Assembly: GCA_032988165.1 (NCBI GenBank)
Contig: JANTQF010000031.1
Location: 1 to 64,000, forward strand
Direction of reading: 5' to 3'
Source: Emmonsiellopsis sp. PD_33
Taxonomy: Eukaryota > Ascomycota > Eurotiomycetes > Onygenales > Ajellomycetaceae
DNA: 64,000 nt
In this document: positions 46,304 through 59,049 of the stretch, one piece after another
Position numbering within the stretch: the first letter of the stretch is position 1
Layout: every line of letters begins with the position of its first letter
Position numbers and translations under genes: made by a program
Notes under the pieces: model-generated
The model's database searches: none
Told to the model about the DNA's origin: nothing
What the model saw: the letters and a program-made list of their open reading frames with translations, nothing else

Positions 46304-48319
46304 GTCCTGACTCCAGCCTGAATTCTAGCACCACCCCCTCCTGCGCTGCATCTGATTCCACCTGTGGTAAATACTCCATCCAACCCACCCATTTTCCTCC
46401 TGCTCTACCCACTGTTTCTCCTATTAGGCCAGTTGGTTGATTGACCCAGACCCCAAAGCCTGCATCATAGCCAGCCAATATCCATGGGTTTCAATCCAGC
46501 TTCATCAGGGGCATGCGCAAGGGTCAATCAAAGGACCCCTTGCAACGGACAAATATCTCGGGCTAGGCCGTGTATCCCACCCATTCCACGCCAAATACCA
46601 CCACCACGAATCCCTTGCTGACTTACCGACAAAGCCTCGAAAGCAACATATCCCTTTCTTCCCGCCCATAGCCATGGCCCACGCACGACTCAGGGACCCT
46701 TCATGGGCCCATCCTATGAGGACGCTTCCCGATCCCCCAATGTAGAACTAGGCTATTTATGTAGCAGAAACCTTCAAGAAAAACGCCGGAAACTTTGACC
46801 GTTTTAGTGAAAAAAAATATATATATGTAGCCTGGCTAGTTACTTGAGTACTGTAACTAGATCAGTTCCTCCGAGACGAGACCGGGGGGAGCGCGGGGGC
46901 GGGGACTGGACTGGACTGCTTCCCCTATCGTTCATCACGGTTTGGGTTGGAGATGGAGATTGATTCGGACTATGTTACTATGTAGAGAGATAAGGAAGGA
47001 TAAAGTTCTCGTTCCGTTTTCGCCATCTTGAGGAAATAAATAAATAGATAAATAAATAAATAAATAATGACAGTCAGTGTTGGGACTTGGAGGGGCAGCC
47101 CACACCTGTGGCACACCAAGGCGAGTTCCTTGGCTTCTAACTACCTTTTCATGAAATAAAGAGGTGCCAGTGTATGTGTGTCTTGTCTCGGCAGGGATTA
47201 TTCATTCAAACACACAACTAACCAGTGGTTAGGTAGTCAGGTAGTCAGTCATTTCTGGCAGACCATTTCCAAGCATTGAAGTGAAGATGTCTTGTTGTAT
47301 TCCTCTTGCTGGACAGCTCATTAACTAACTTGGATGAATGGATCAGAATCAATCAATCACATGCCCACGCCCACACATGCCTGATCCATCCATCCATCCC
47401 CACCATGACATGACACAACACGACACAACACTTCTTTTCTCTTCTTTTTCTCTTGCTTCTTCTTCTTCTGCCTCTCTTCAGAAACAGATTCAAATCAAAT
47501 CAAACTAATAAAATCCGATTCCATTCAATATTGCAAAAAAAAAAAAAGGATGCCAGGAAGCCAAAGCCTCATTAGCTCTAATATATCTATCTTATCTTAT
47601 CTTTCAACGACAGAAAAAACAGAAAGAAAAAAGAAGGAAAAAGAAAAAAAAAAAACAGAGATCGGTAATCGCAGCAAGCAACGCAACAGCAATATAAAAA
47701 AAAGCGCTTTATTTACTACTAATTTATATCCCCCCTCCTTCCTGCCCCGAATACTCCAAAAAAGCAAAAAAGCCAGCAAAGCAGAAAAGACAAAGACAAG
47801 GACAAAGTTGTGTGCGGTTCGGTTCTCTCCTCTCTCTCCACGCGCCCATACACATGCACACGAATATGCCCACGCCACGCCACTTGGTTAAAGTGAGGGG
47901 GGTGGGATGTTGTGTGGTGTGCTGGGATGGATGGATGGTTATACAGAGCGGGGTTGGGTGAGGTGAGGTGAGGTGTGGTGGATGTGGATGTGGGATGTGG
48001 GAGAGAGAGAAGAAAATAAATGAGCAGAGCGAACAACGATTCGATTCGATTCGATTCGACGCCATCAAAGCAAAATAAAAAGAGGACAAAAAAAGAAGAA
48101 GAAGAAGAAGAAGAAGAAGAAAGATTCAGGTATGTATGTATATACTCGGTTTATCGTTGCAGCCGTTATTACAAAAAAAAAAAAAGAAAAAAAAAAGAGG
48201 AAGAAAAAGAAGAAGAGAAAACAAGCGAGGAAGAGAGGAAAGAAAAGAGAGAGAAAATACACAACCACTTTTTGTTGATTATTAATTTTTCATCATCATC
48301 ATCAAGCGACATCAAAAAT
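46304..48319. other. Simple-repeat-rich stretch downstream of the desaturase
   Basis: No gene is supported. It contains (AAAT)n at about 47034-47067, A-runs near 47535 and 47649, GGAT repeats near 47925, (CGATT)n at 48036-48059, (GAA)n at about 48090-48121, and further A-rich and GA-rich tracts up to 48250. Much of 47500-48319 is probably the 3' UTR or terminator of the desaturase gene. Apparent Lys/Glu-rich open frames here come from the purine tracts. Confidence 0.5.
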
Positions 48320-49786
48320 CTACGCAGCGCCAGCGGTAGGGATGGACTCTGGGATCTTCGTCACCTGGTGGCCGGCCCGGATGATGCGCTGTCCGTACTC
48401 GTCCAGCACCGAGTCGACCTCCTTATTCTCGCGCTGGGCGCGCTTCCAGATCTCCACCTCGCAGCCGCCGCGGATGACACCGACGCGCATCGTGGAGAGC
48501 AGGTTGTGTGCAGCGTTGGAGTGGTTGTAGATGCCGCCGTTGAACATGGAGGTGGCGTCCTTGCCGATGCCGGAGTTGATCATGGCTTTCCCGCCCGGGT
48601 GGTCTTTGATGAAGTCGGTGACGTCGTGGACGACGCCGGCGATGGCGATGAGACCGCGGCCGTTCTCCTTGGTTTCCTTGACGTAGTCGTCCCATTCGAT
48701 GACGGGGAGTTGGTCGAGGGGAATGCCCCAGTCGAGCTTGGCGCGGCGCTGGTCGAGTTTCTTCTGGATCTGTTGCACGCGGCCCTTTTCGATCTCGTTG
48801 GCGCGGAACTGCTTCAGGTCGTAGGCGAGGCCGAGCTGCTTCCAGGTCCAGATGAGCCATTTGGTGGGGTCGTACTGGTGCCATTCGATGGCGTTGCGGT
48901 AGTCGGAGGGGAACTCGTGGTGGAAGTTGTGGTATCCCTCACCCATGGTGACTAGGGCAGTGATGACATGGTCACGGGGGGAGTTGCGGTCGTCAAAGGG
49001 CTGGTCACCAAGCCAGTGGGCGAGCGAATTGACGCAGAAGGTGGCCTGCTGGACGACGAAGATGCGGAGGACGCCGGCATAGACAAAGCCGCCAAACCAG
49101 TCGCCCCAGCCAAGGCCAGCGACGAGCATGGGGAAGACAAGGCCCATGAAGATGACGACCTTGAGGTAGTTCCTGTGCTGCCAGACGACAATGGGGTCTT
49201 CGTTGAGATCGGTGATGTCTGTGCGGCCAATGCGCTTGGGGTTCTGCTTCATGACCATCCAGCCGATGTGCGAGTACAGAAGACCCTTGCGGACGGAGTA
49301 GGGATCCTTCTCAGTGTCGGTGTAGCGGTGATGGGCACGGTGGTCGCGAGCCCACCATCTGATGGAGCCCTCGACGGCACCACCACCAACGGCGGCCAGG
49401 TAGATTCTTAGGGGGATGGTGGCGGAGTATGAGGTATGTGCCCAGAGACGGTGGTAGCCTATGTCGAGTTAGTTATCAATTATTAACGTCTCTATATCAT
49501 TTTGATTGCAGGGATATATGTATAACGCACCCGCAGTGATTCCAATGCCGGTCATGAAGTAGTAAGACAGGGCCCAGATGAGGGTCTTGAGGTGGAGGGG
49601 AACCCAGTAGGCCTGGACCATGCCGTAGATGGGCACGCCGATGATGAGGACGACGTTGAGCCAGTTGACATGCTTGTACCAGTTGGCGAGGGTGATGGGG
49701 GTGTCTGTGATGTGGACTTTCTTGGACTCGTTCCCACGGCGGGCAGCACTGGCGGCATCGGCCGCGGCGGCTTCTTTTGAAGCCAT
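48320..49786 (-). CDS. OLE1: Delta-9 acyl-CoA desaturase with fused cytochrome b5
   Basis: Stearoyl-CoA desaturase of the endoplasmic reticulum, making palmitoleic and oleic acid from acyl-CoA (OLE1 / sdeA family). Two exons, 49786-49531 and 49458-48320, with an intron 49530-49459 (CTAAC branch point, CATAG acceptor), giving 464 residues. The three histidine boxes are intact: HRLWAH (88-93), HRAHH (125-129) and HNFHH (262-266). Hydrophobic segments are at about 42-60 and 68-86, with more around 185-225. The C-terminal cytochrome b5 domain has HPGG (372-375) and a second haem His near 398, so it supplies its own electrons. Length and order match the fungal family. The gene is expected to be essential unless a second copy exists elsewhere. 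The 5' side (49787-49925) is rich in GA repeats. Confidence 0.97.
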
Positions 49787-51004
49787 GGAGGCGGCCCTGT
49801 CAGAGCGAGGGTGAGGAGAGGGCGAGGAGCAGACAGGAACCCAGGAGGGCGGAGCGAGAGGACGGGGGAGGGGAGGGGAGGATAGCAGAGAGAAGAGAAG
49901 AGAAGAGAGAGAAGAGAGGAAGAAAGTGGAAGTTGAAAGTTGAAAGACTAAAAGGCTGGTTCGGTCTCCCCCAGCGGACCGGTCGGACCAGACGGAAAGG
50001 AAAGGCTGGCAAGGCGAATAGTTATTCCAGAATGACGCCTCGGTTGCACGGGATTGGATTCGGGATGCGCGGTGTCTGGCGGTTTTTATTTTATTTCTTC
50101 TGCGGTTTGTTGGGGACAGAGTGGAGGACGGCCAAGTCGCGGTACATCCAGCAGAATACCTCAGCCAACAGCGATTATCGCTCTCTGCTTTGTTGTTTTG
50201 TTTATGGGGATAGATGAATGCAGCCAGCTACGACAGCATACCCCGGCTACCAGTTGTTCATTCACCGTCAGAGAAGTGGTGGAATAGCTGTTGATGTCGA
50301 GTAGATACATGTAGGGGATACATCTCGGCTGTCAAAGTCTGAAGCCCCAACACTCCCGGATCTAAGCTGCCATCATGTTGACATCACCCCGCCACAACGT
50401 TAATGCGCCAATGCTGCCACTCCATGTCCAGGCCAGCCGTGAATGTCTCCCATCGCGACCACCCGCGAATACTTATTATCATCCTCGCCGTCTCAAACTT
50501 GTCGATATTGTCGATATTGTCGATATTGTCCCTTGGCAGAATTATTTGCCCGCCGCCACCTGTCCCAAACAGGCCTAGCGTGCTTCCCAACAAAACCAAG
50601 CGTGGATGACACAGCATTTGGCGGCGTCTCATTGGCCGGGACCTGCGTAGGGCCGGGAAGTCTGCGAATTTTGTAGATATTGTATTGTATTCCAGCATTG
50701 ATGACACTAGATTAGATATTATTTACTATTGGAGACATGTCTATGAAATGACGGGCATATGAGATGGACTACGCACTTGTATCCGCCATGGCTACATAGG
50801 AAATATCTCTTGACCTCGAGTCTCCGTCTCCCGCTGTGCATTTTCTGCCCTGATCTGAGCTCCCCAACCGTTGAGGCCTTGGCGCCGCTAGTGGTTACCG
50901 GGAGTGCCAAGCTTTTCGGCAATGCTTTGACCAAGACACTAGGCCCAGAACGGGAAGACATCACGTGCTGATAAGCCACTGTCGATAAGCGCTTACATAA
51001 GATA
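49787..51004. other. Promoter of the desaturase and 3' side of the permease
   Basis: No gene is supported. The first 140 bases upstream of the desaturase start are GAGA-rich. A 9-base tandem repeat lies at about 50498-50530. Open frames at 49777-50217 and 50384-50707 have no domain. Confidence 0.45.
50498..50530. repeat. Tandem 9-mer TGTCGATAT, about three and a half copies
   Basis: Direct tandem copies of TTGTCGATA run between two oppositely facing gene flanks. It is a simple minisatellite; no function is evident. Confidence 0.75.
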
Positions 51005-52946
51005 TCAATCCCCCTTTGCACCCTCCCCCTCGCCCATAGACGTCGACGCCACCTCCATCGCCTCCCCGTCCACCTCCTCGCCCTCCTCCTCCGCCAGTAT
51101 CAGGTTCAGGAACAGCGCAATGAACCCACCCACCGCAAACCCCGTCTGCATCACCAGCTCCACCGCATTCAGCAGCCCCTGCTTCGCCTTGTTGTCCCCC
51201 GCATACGTAAACACAAACGAGAACCACTCCGGCACCAACGTCGCCCCCATCCCCAGCGCCAACGCGGCCGTCAATATAAACCGGTTCCGCCGCGTAAAGT
51301 TGATCGTGGAAATAATCCGCATCCCGGACACCGCCACCGACGAAAACAGAAACGTCGTCATCCCCCCCAGCGCCGGCGCCGGAATGGCCACCAGCGCCGC
51401 CGCGAATTTCGAAAAGATCCCCATGATCACGAGGAACATGCAGCACACGTAGCCTGCCGTGCGGTTGGCGCAGCGCGTCAGCGAGATGACCCCGTTGTTC
51501 TGCGCAAACACAGACATGGGCGTGATCGTGCACAGGCCCGCGATGAGCCCGTTGAGCCCGTCCGCCAGCACCCCGCCCTGGATGCGCGAGTCGAACATCC
51601 TGCCCTCAACCTCCAGCCGGGACACGTCGCACGTGGCCGTGATGTCCCCGATGGATTCCATCATGAGCACGCAGTACAGCGCCAGCAACGGGAGGATGAC
51701 TGGCGGATAGATCTTTAGCGGGAACGTGTGCACCCAGATGAACGACACTGTGGGCGCCGCGTCGATTCCCGTTCGGTCAAAGTACCCGCATGCCGCCGCC
51801 ACGATGCATCCGATCAATAGGCCCAGCACCACGGCGCACGATTTCATCATCGGCGACCCGAAGCGCTCGCAGAGGATGATCGTGATGAAGACTAGGAAGC
51901 CAAGCCCGATGAACTCCGCGCTTCCCCAGGGGAGCGCGTGGGGTGCCTCGTTGCTGGGACACAGCATGAAGGGTCCGCTTTCGGGACGGGAGATACACGG
52001 CCCGCTCCCGCCCGCCCAGCCCTGCAGGCCGGACTTGATGAGGCTGACGCCGATCAGGAGCACGGTGGGGCCCGTGACAAGCGGCGGGAAGAACCGTTTC
52101 AGATACCTCCTGCTCGTAAACGAGAGCCCGATTTCGAGAAGCGCGCACAGACACGAGGTTGCTAGCAGGGAGCCGTAGCCCTGGGGGCAGGGGAGGTGGT
52201 TCCCGTCCGCGTCGACGGGGCAGTAGCCCGATTCATACATCTGCGCGAACGCGCCCATGGCGACGGGGATCGTGGCGAAGGACGTCCCCACGACGGAAAC
52301 CAGGCCCGTGCCGATGTAATATGGCGTCTTGTAGATGGGCACGCGGGTGATTTGGATCGCGGAGAGGAGGCCCGAGACGATCAGCGACGTCGACACTAGA
52401 TACTGTGACATGTCGTTGTTGAACTCTACGCCTCCAGACCCGCCCATGAGAATCGGTGGGGTGATGACTATTTTATTTCTGGTTAGTACTTATCTCAATT
52501 CCCACTCAACTATATAAAAAAAAACGAAGAGAGAAAATAGAGCTAGAGGGAGAAGGAGAAACGCACCACCCGCCAACATCGCCAACGCATGCTGCAGTCC
52601 CAAAATCACCGCCAACACCACCGGCATGCGATCATCGAGGCCGAAAAACGGCGAAGCACGCCGCGTCTTCTTCATAAATGGCAAATTGGGCCGGAAGAGA
52701 AACGCATAGTCGTAGTCGCCGATTAGGCCCTTTCTATTTTTATATTTCTCATACCAATCAGAAAAAAATAAACAACTCCGGCGAAAGCCCGTTGTTATCT
52801 CATCTCCGTGTGTGCGTCTTCGTCTTGCCTCTTTTTGACGCTGGAACATACCGGGTGGTAAACGCCCTTCCTACCCTGCGCGCTTTATCCGCAAACGAGC
52901 GCTTGGGACCCATGTCCGGCCCGATCTGGTCGGGTTCTTCGGCCAT
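51005..52946 (-). CDS. Uric acid/xanthine permease, UapA/UapC family (NAT)
   Basis: Plasma-membrane proton symporter for oxidised purines of the nucleobase-ascorbate transporter family. Three exons: 52946-52852, 52733-52567 and 52467-51005, giving 574 residues, like UapC (about 580). The N-terminus has GLIGDYDYAFLFRPNLPF, typical of fungal members. The TMS1 motif QHALAM is present, followed across an intron by the rest of the helix. The substrate-site Glu is in MMESIGD (E358), and the NAT signature is QNNGVISLTR (410-419), with Q410/N411 corresponding closely to Q408/N409 of UapA. The last 30 residues are acidic. Starting at MAEEPDQ gives a normal cytosolic tail. Whether it prefers xanthine or uric acid cannot be decided. 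GATA sites lie just upstream. Confidence 0.95.
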
Positions 52947-52989
52947 GGTTGGTTTTCCTTTCCTTTTCTTTTCTTTTTATATCCCCGCC

Positions 52990-53003
52990 CTTTATCTATC
53001 TTT
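52990..53003 (-). promoter_or_regulatory. Paired GATA sites upstream of the purine permease
   Basis: On the minus strand AGATAG and AGATAA overlap about 50 bases before the permease start codon. Both fit HGATAR, the binding word of the nitrogen regulator AreA, which controls purine permeases in Aspergillus. More GATA words cluster at 54120-54180. The regulatory role is inference. Confidence 0.4.
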
Positions 53004-53441
53004 TCGATTCGATTCGAGGTGGTCTTGTAGATTTGGGTAGGTAGGTAGGTAGGTAGGTGCCGCAATGGGCTATTCTTTATTTATTTATGGGGCGAGGAGG
53101 GGAGTGATCACGTACGTATATTTACGTCATTTGGTCGTACAGGCGGGCGGATGATATATGGCGGTGCAGTGTGTGTATATGTAGGGGGATAAATTGATTT
53201 AATTTTCGTATCGATATTGTGTTTTGTTGCGAAGATGTTGTTCGCGCGGCTGTGGAGGTAAGGTAGGTATGTAAGGTAAGGTAATAAGATTGGATCTTGA
53301 CAAGGTTGAAAAAGCACCTGATGAGTGACTGACTCCCCTTATGTGCGCAGCGTAGACTGCGACAGCGACAGCGGCGGGCGGGGGATGGCGGGGAAGGTAA
53401 AAAAGAAAAGGAAAAAACTTGGATAGTAGTTAAACTAACTC

Positions 53442-53478
<37 letters not shown>

Positions 53479-56017
53479 ACTACAGCTAGGTTGGTGAATA
53501 GAAGTTACACCGCGCTGCTGCTGTAGTGTAAAGAGAAAGAAAGAAAAGAAAGAAAATAGATGAAAAAAATGCTGCTGCACCATCTCAGAATCTGCCATGG
53601 AGACAGATAACTAAGATAGATAATTGATAAGCCCATAGGTAATTTTAGAGCTTTCCTCCTCGTCTTTTCCTTTTTTCCATTTTTTTTTCCCTTTCTCAGG
53701 AACTCTGCAACTCGCTAGTTTAGCTTCGCAGCTCCTTCAGCTTCCTGTGGAGTGTGGGGGCTACATGTGTGGGCGAGAAACTTGATAAGAAGGGGGTGGG
53801 GAGAGTCTGGGCCGTGTGAAGGGGTTAAACTAACTTATTTAGTTTGAAAAGGCTCATGTTTTTGCGTGATCAGTCCATCTAATAATCCATGATTGCGTTA
53901 TTTTAGTTTCTTGTCTCGGGATGTTTTATGGCTTCGTACTGGGGGGGAAAACGAGAGAGAAAGAGAGGGCGGGGTGGTGGAATTTTCTTATTTTTAGCCA
54001 ATGGCTGGAGAAAAGAAGAGCTGAGCTGGAGAAGAAAAAATATATATCTCCGACGAAAAAGCACCCTGCTCACTGATTCGCTGGTTAGTTGGTTAACTTA
54101 ACTAGTTTAGTGGGGTTCTTTTGGAGATAGTTGGGACGGGAAAGATATGGAGATATGAAGATATGGAGATAGATAGATAGGTAATGTGTAGGAACACAGC
54201 AAGGCTGTAACAAAGTCATTATTATGGATTGGTATTAGAAATCTGTCCAACTAACTAATAAGAGTTCAAGTTGTCAATCAATATAAGTGCGTCAAGAACA
54301 TAACCTTGACTTTTGAACCATGGTTTGGCTTTGAGAGGGGAAGGAATATAGAAAGTACCACCCTCCTTTATGTTTGAATTTTATCAAGTTGTTGGAGGGC
54401 TTTAGCATTGAAGTAAAAAAGATAGATTTTAGGGTGTTGGAAAGGGTCTAATGTTGATAAATATTGAGCTCTTCCTCTCTTGCGTTGGGTGATTAACTCA
54501 TCCCGCCCTTTTAAGCACCTATATTCCCCTACCCCTCTCCCTCATAACACCCACAGACTCCAACATAGGTAAATGACAATCTTTAGGGACCAAGATATCA
54601 TCCCAGATCCCAACGAAGGCGATAGCCTCTCTGAATATTAACAAGAAATATTGAAAAACACCCCTTAAAGCCATTCCCCTAAAAACCCCCGACGCATCCT
54701 CACCTTCAACTCCTTCAGCCCCGGTCGATACCAAGTAAAGCAGCATATAAAACGGCAACACAAGCATCTTGTAATTAAACCTGCCCCCGATCATTGGGCG
54801 GATTTCCAGGAGGAGTTTTGACAATGACCTTAAGACTGGAGGGTTGAGAAGCCACCGGTTGGTTCTGATGGTGGGTAGAAGTAGACAAGTAAGTAGGTAA
54901 GTAGATAAAAAAAAAAGGGGGGGGGGTCATATTTAGGGCAAGTCAGGTAATTATCAAAGGGTATCATTGTAACAGGGATAACTTGGGCTTTAGCTGACAG
55001 ACTATATATGGAAACAAGCCAGAGAAAAGAGAAAGTAACAAATAGATGAAGAGATATTTAGCAATATGATGGATGATTGGAATAAATAAACTTCAGGAGT
55101 TGTTGTGATATGGTGGAAACTCTGAGGAGAAGATTTAAGCCTAAAATATTGAAACATGAAGTTTCCAATTCTAAACGAAACGCCACATACAATCCAAGTT
55201 TATATGTTGCCAGTTAGTTATGCATCCTTGATGGTGGTGATCTAGCTTCCCCCACGTACTGAAATGTAACTGGCATGGGTATCTAGATATTTGGGCCGAA
55301 AGGCTCCATCCTCTATTCTATGGGGGATGGCATTGATGAGAAGAGAACCTTCTCGACCATATTGTTCTTTGCAGAGAGAAAGAATCAAATCCACAGCAGA
55401 ACAACAAGAGAAAGAGAGAAAAAATCATTGAAGGTCTCTGCTCACTTCCACAGGGGTAACTTGCATAGGTACCCCAACACCCGAGCCCGCGCTGCCGCGC
55501 ATGATCCTCACAGGGATAACTACTAGTCTGATCGATCTGGCCTCCCCACCCAGACCGTGGAGATCGGATAAGCTCCATTGCTTATCTCGATGGGCCGGGT
55601 AGGGGCTAATCTGAAGCTCTGGAGCTGCCCGGCAGCCTGCAGGCCCCATATGAGCTGCTAAACTCTAGCACCACTTAGTACATCGGAGATCTCCGACTGG
55701 GAGTATTGACGACACGAATCAGGCAGAGATATCATTACTAAATTTTTCAAGTCTTATGCTTCTCCTATTTCCTGTCAGGATATATCTATCATGAGGGCGG
55801 TAGCATTCAATCAATGCTGTTATAGTGACTATTGAGGAAAAGGAAGCAGTTGATTCGCTATGGGTATCTCATGCCAGGAGCCGATGATACCCCTTGGGTA
55901 TGTAATTCTAGTAGAGGAGAGAAAGAAACAGCACAAGAACAGATGAAAGGAAACGCATCAACTCTTATCTTCCGCCACTCTATCCAGCCTGCCATAGGTG
56001 CGGTAGGGGACAAACAG
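53004..56017. other. Long upstream region of the permease, simple repeats
   Basis: No gene is supported over 3 kb. (GTAG)n lies at about 53037-53058 and (GA)n at about 53446-53477; GATA-rich text is at 54120-54185 and a G-run at 54917-54927. A minus-strand frame at 54519-54824 reads like protein (MIGGRFNYKMLVLPFYMLL...) but has no ATG at its upstream end and no domain I know; it could be a gene fragment. The part up to about 53500 is probably the permease 5' leader and promoter. Confidence 0.4.
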
Positions 56018-58364
56018 CTACCACCACACCAGCCCTCCAAATTCAACCACCTTCAGCATAATATCTGCAGGAGTGTAAATTGACTCTGTAATGAAACCCG
56101 GAAACACCGTGCCATCTTGCATTTGCGACGTTAATCCATATTGTTAGTTAGGAATTGATGATTTCACCATGAAACAGTTAGTGCCGCCGTATATCACTCA
56201 CAGCATATAACCCGGTAATTCGCATATCCCCCTTAACTTCAAGCACGACGTCAGGGTCGCGGACTTTTCGGCATTCGGGCGAGATTGGGAATGGCATGTT
56301 TCTGCCAAAGTTGGTATGGAGCTACGGATTCCGACTCGTGATTAGTATTCAATCGCGACTTAAACTTGGGATATTGGAAGCTTACGACAAAACCTTCCCT
56401 GTCCCAGATGGCGGACCGCATAGGCGCGTCAACTCCCGTAATATACTCCCCTCCGGGGCCGTTTATATAGAAGGTATGTTTCCGCAACTTGCCATGTCTG
56501 GTGCCTACAGAGTCCCATGGCAATGGCAGATCGGTTCCAAAACGGCAAGTAGTGGAGCCGGCAACCAAGGTGCTGTGCTGAATTTCAAACCCTATCGTTG
56601 TCACCTTCTCTAGCCATGCCCTGTGTCGAGGTGTAGTCCATACGGATATTGAAGTTATATTTTTCTTCGAATAGCTGCCACACGGGCCTCCAAAGTTGCA
56701 AAAACTAAAAGTGTCACCATAATCAGGTTCATTGGTGGGTTCTGCTCGGAAGAAGGAGTTTTCACTTAGGATCACTCATTCCGGTGGGATTTCGGGAAAC
56801 CATGCTGAATCATCTCGAAAGGAAGAGTGCCGCTCGCGCGACCTGGCGGGAAGTCCAAGATTCAGTAATTTAAACCCCTATGCAGTTACAAAGGTTAGCG
56901 TAAATCCCAAAGAAATAAAAAATGACTTCCATCAAAATTTCCTAGAACGGACTCCCCAAACACACTCCCTACGAGGAGTCTCATTCATGGGAGCCCTTCA
57001 TGAGATCCTGCCCACGGAGACACTTTGCCCGAATTCCCAATGAGTGCTATGCCGTGTACACCTCTTTCGCTAGTTGCCAAGTGAAAACCTTGATAATAGT
57101 GCTCACCAGGAATTTCTAGGTAGGTTTCCTGGCCTTTCATGACATACCCCAGTCCACATGAATCCGTCCTTTGAACGATTCGAATCGGAGGCCGCTCACC
57201 CACTTCCTTCCTCCTACTTCGATGGTAGAAATGTAAGCTCCCTCGAACCCGGACGAGAGATGAACTAGCGGTGATTAGCAAAACCGGCTACCAATGGCAA
57301 AGTTATGACGGGCAAAGGAATAGCAGGTACAAATTGAAGGCCCACCAGCAAACTTCCACAAAACATGGGGCGGTAAGGGGTTGCATTCTGCGTCCTTTTG
57401 CACAATGCCGACAAATATATTCGCGAGTCGAAGAAACGGATTCCATACTCTCCAACTGTTGCGGACGTCGCTAATTCGTTTTGACAATCTAAATAACCTT
57501 CGAAGAACGAGGGCATTGGAATTCCTTCCACCTTTGCATTTTGCATGGCAATAAGGTCATCAGCTAATGGAAGAAGAATTGTCCATATTCGTCTTCTGTT
57601 TTGGATACTCCGAAAGAGTTTTAGGTTTTGTGCCTTTGTAATCGTATCCTTGATCTTCATATAGAGGGCCCTGGCATCGCAAGAACCCGGTGTGCTCATC
57701 GATCTGTTTTTAACCTCAAAGTTCCACGAGTATTCGAAAGGGGGTTGAAATCAAGAAACCCAGAAGTTTAAGTTAACCACAAGGGCATGAGACAGGCTGG
57801 CCTAGATGCGCGTCTTAGGTTGCATACATCTTTAGAAGGTAGGAGAACAAATATGATATTAAAGATTTCTTCGGGCAGGGTTCCAAATATGTCTTGTTTT
57901 CTAAGCGGACTAGTTGTAGTGATTCGGGGCACATTGACTCTTCCTTGTAAAGGGTCGCAACATTTCTCCATTTCGGTAATTCCTGGTATGTCGACCGGGT
58001 TATATTGCCATGCTGTATCATCGATCATGATATTGCTCAAATCACCAAAACGTATATCATATCTGCTTTCCCACGGCGGAATCCTTTGGTAGAGATCGTA
58101 GGTGTGGCCCCAGTCGAAAACATTATGCGGGTCAGGGCATGCCAGTGAGAATAATCTCAGAACATGGGGGTCAATATCAAAAGGGCGTGCCGCCTCTTTC
58201 AACAAGACCCAGCAGGCTTCATGGGAGAAGGAGCCCTCATATACATACTGCGTAGAGTTGGGCTCGTGAATTGAGATGAGTTCCGTCTTCTCGCCGTTTT
58301 CATTTGGCTCTTTATCATCATATCGGCACTGGGGCGAACTTGGGGTATGTATTGATCCAGACAA
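56018..58364 (-). pseudogene. Broken F-box protein gene
   Basis: A minus-strand F-box gene with several defects. The F-box is at about 57895-57830 (FGTLPEEIFNIIFVLLPSKDVCNLRRASR), preceded by a zinc-finger-free N-terminal region with DPHNVFDWGHTYDLYQRIPP. Text characteristic of fungal F-box proteins continues (ALYMKIKDTI, NRRRIWTILLPLADDL), followed by a beta-rich domain (FEGAYISTIEVGGRKWVSGLRFE; TTIGFEIQHS; GGEYITGVDAPMR; NFGRNMPFPISPECRKV). Breaks: a frameshift and a TGA near 57760, a frame change near 57150, a TGA near 56980 and another near 56770. An intact intron (GTAAGC...CCGTAG) lies at about 56391-56322. All three nonsense codons are TGA, which CGA would give by one C-to-T change. The 5' end may extend by an exon to about 58680. 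Confidence 0.78.
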
Positions 58365-59049
58365 ATCCCTCGGGTATTAAACCCACGCCCGAAAGGGGGG
58401 AAACAGACTGGCAAAACATGAGCAGCAGAAGAACAGAAACGGAGGAATGCATAACTATGCATGGGAAGCATTTCGACCACAGCGGGTTATTTATCTGGGG
58501 GAAGACGCCGTGGTTGAAGATGAAGTTGGTTGATGATGTTGAGGTTGAATTGGTCTCAAAGCGGCAACTCCGGACGTCACCCAAAGAGCCGCATCCGCCA
58601 GCCTGGCCTTTGTTCGTCTTTGTTGCAAATTCCGAGTCGTAAATCTGCGCTTCATGGATTCCAACCGGGACCATCCTCATTGTTGCAAGTAGCTACGGAT
58701 CTTGAAACCTCGTTCTGGCTCTGTTGGATGCCCTGTGTTGTTGTTGCTCGCCACTCTCCAGCCGCTCGCTGCCCTAAACTAACCTCCCGCCCCTCCCGTC
58801 CGTTGGTCGCCGTCCACTGCTCATAGGTTCATCCTGGCGGGGTTAAAGATCAAGTCGCTTCTCCTCCTCCTCTCTCTCCCCCTCTTTGTAGGGGTTGCCT
58901 TCATCCTGGCTCCTCCGCTCCGCCTCTTCGCTCCACGGCTCCAGTTCGCCTTGGGCCAGTTTCGAGCCTCGTCGCCAGCATCCGCTGCCTTGAGAACTGC
59001 CTCTGCTTCTATCTCCATATCGTCCCGCCGACCCCTCACTACCGCAGCC
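58365..59049. other. 5' region of the M3 peptidase gene
   Basis: This holds the promoter of the peptidase and perhaps an upstream exon of the F-box pseudogene. The frame of the peptidase stays open upstream of its first ATG to about 58779, encoding a Leu/Arg/Ser-rich stretch without an ATG. A CTAAC word at about 58770 and a CATAG acceptor-like site at about 58826 could belong to a 5' intron. Confidence 0.45.

Noticed and set aside
46207..46478. Small minus-strand frames across the right TIR
   Set aside because: They cover the TIR and its junction with host DNA, so they cannot be a conserved gene.
48036..48121. Tandem CGATT and GAA arrays as a CRISPR-like array
   Set aside because: They are simple microsatellites without spacers, in a eukaryotic 3' region.
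48020..48955. A 311-codon plus-strand open frame over the desaturase
   Set aside because: It is antisense to the desaturase exon; its first part is encoded by GA-rich simple repeats and it has no domain.
49552..49758. Additional frames inside the desaturase and permease genes
   Set aside because: They are shadows produced by high-GC third positions; the true frames have complete conserved motifs.
54519..54824. A 101-codon minus-strand protein-like frame
   Set aside because: It lacks an upstream ATG and any known domain; kept only as a note in the intergenic entry.
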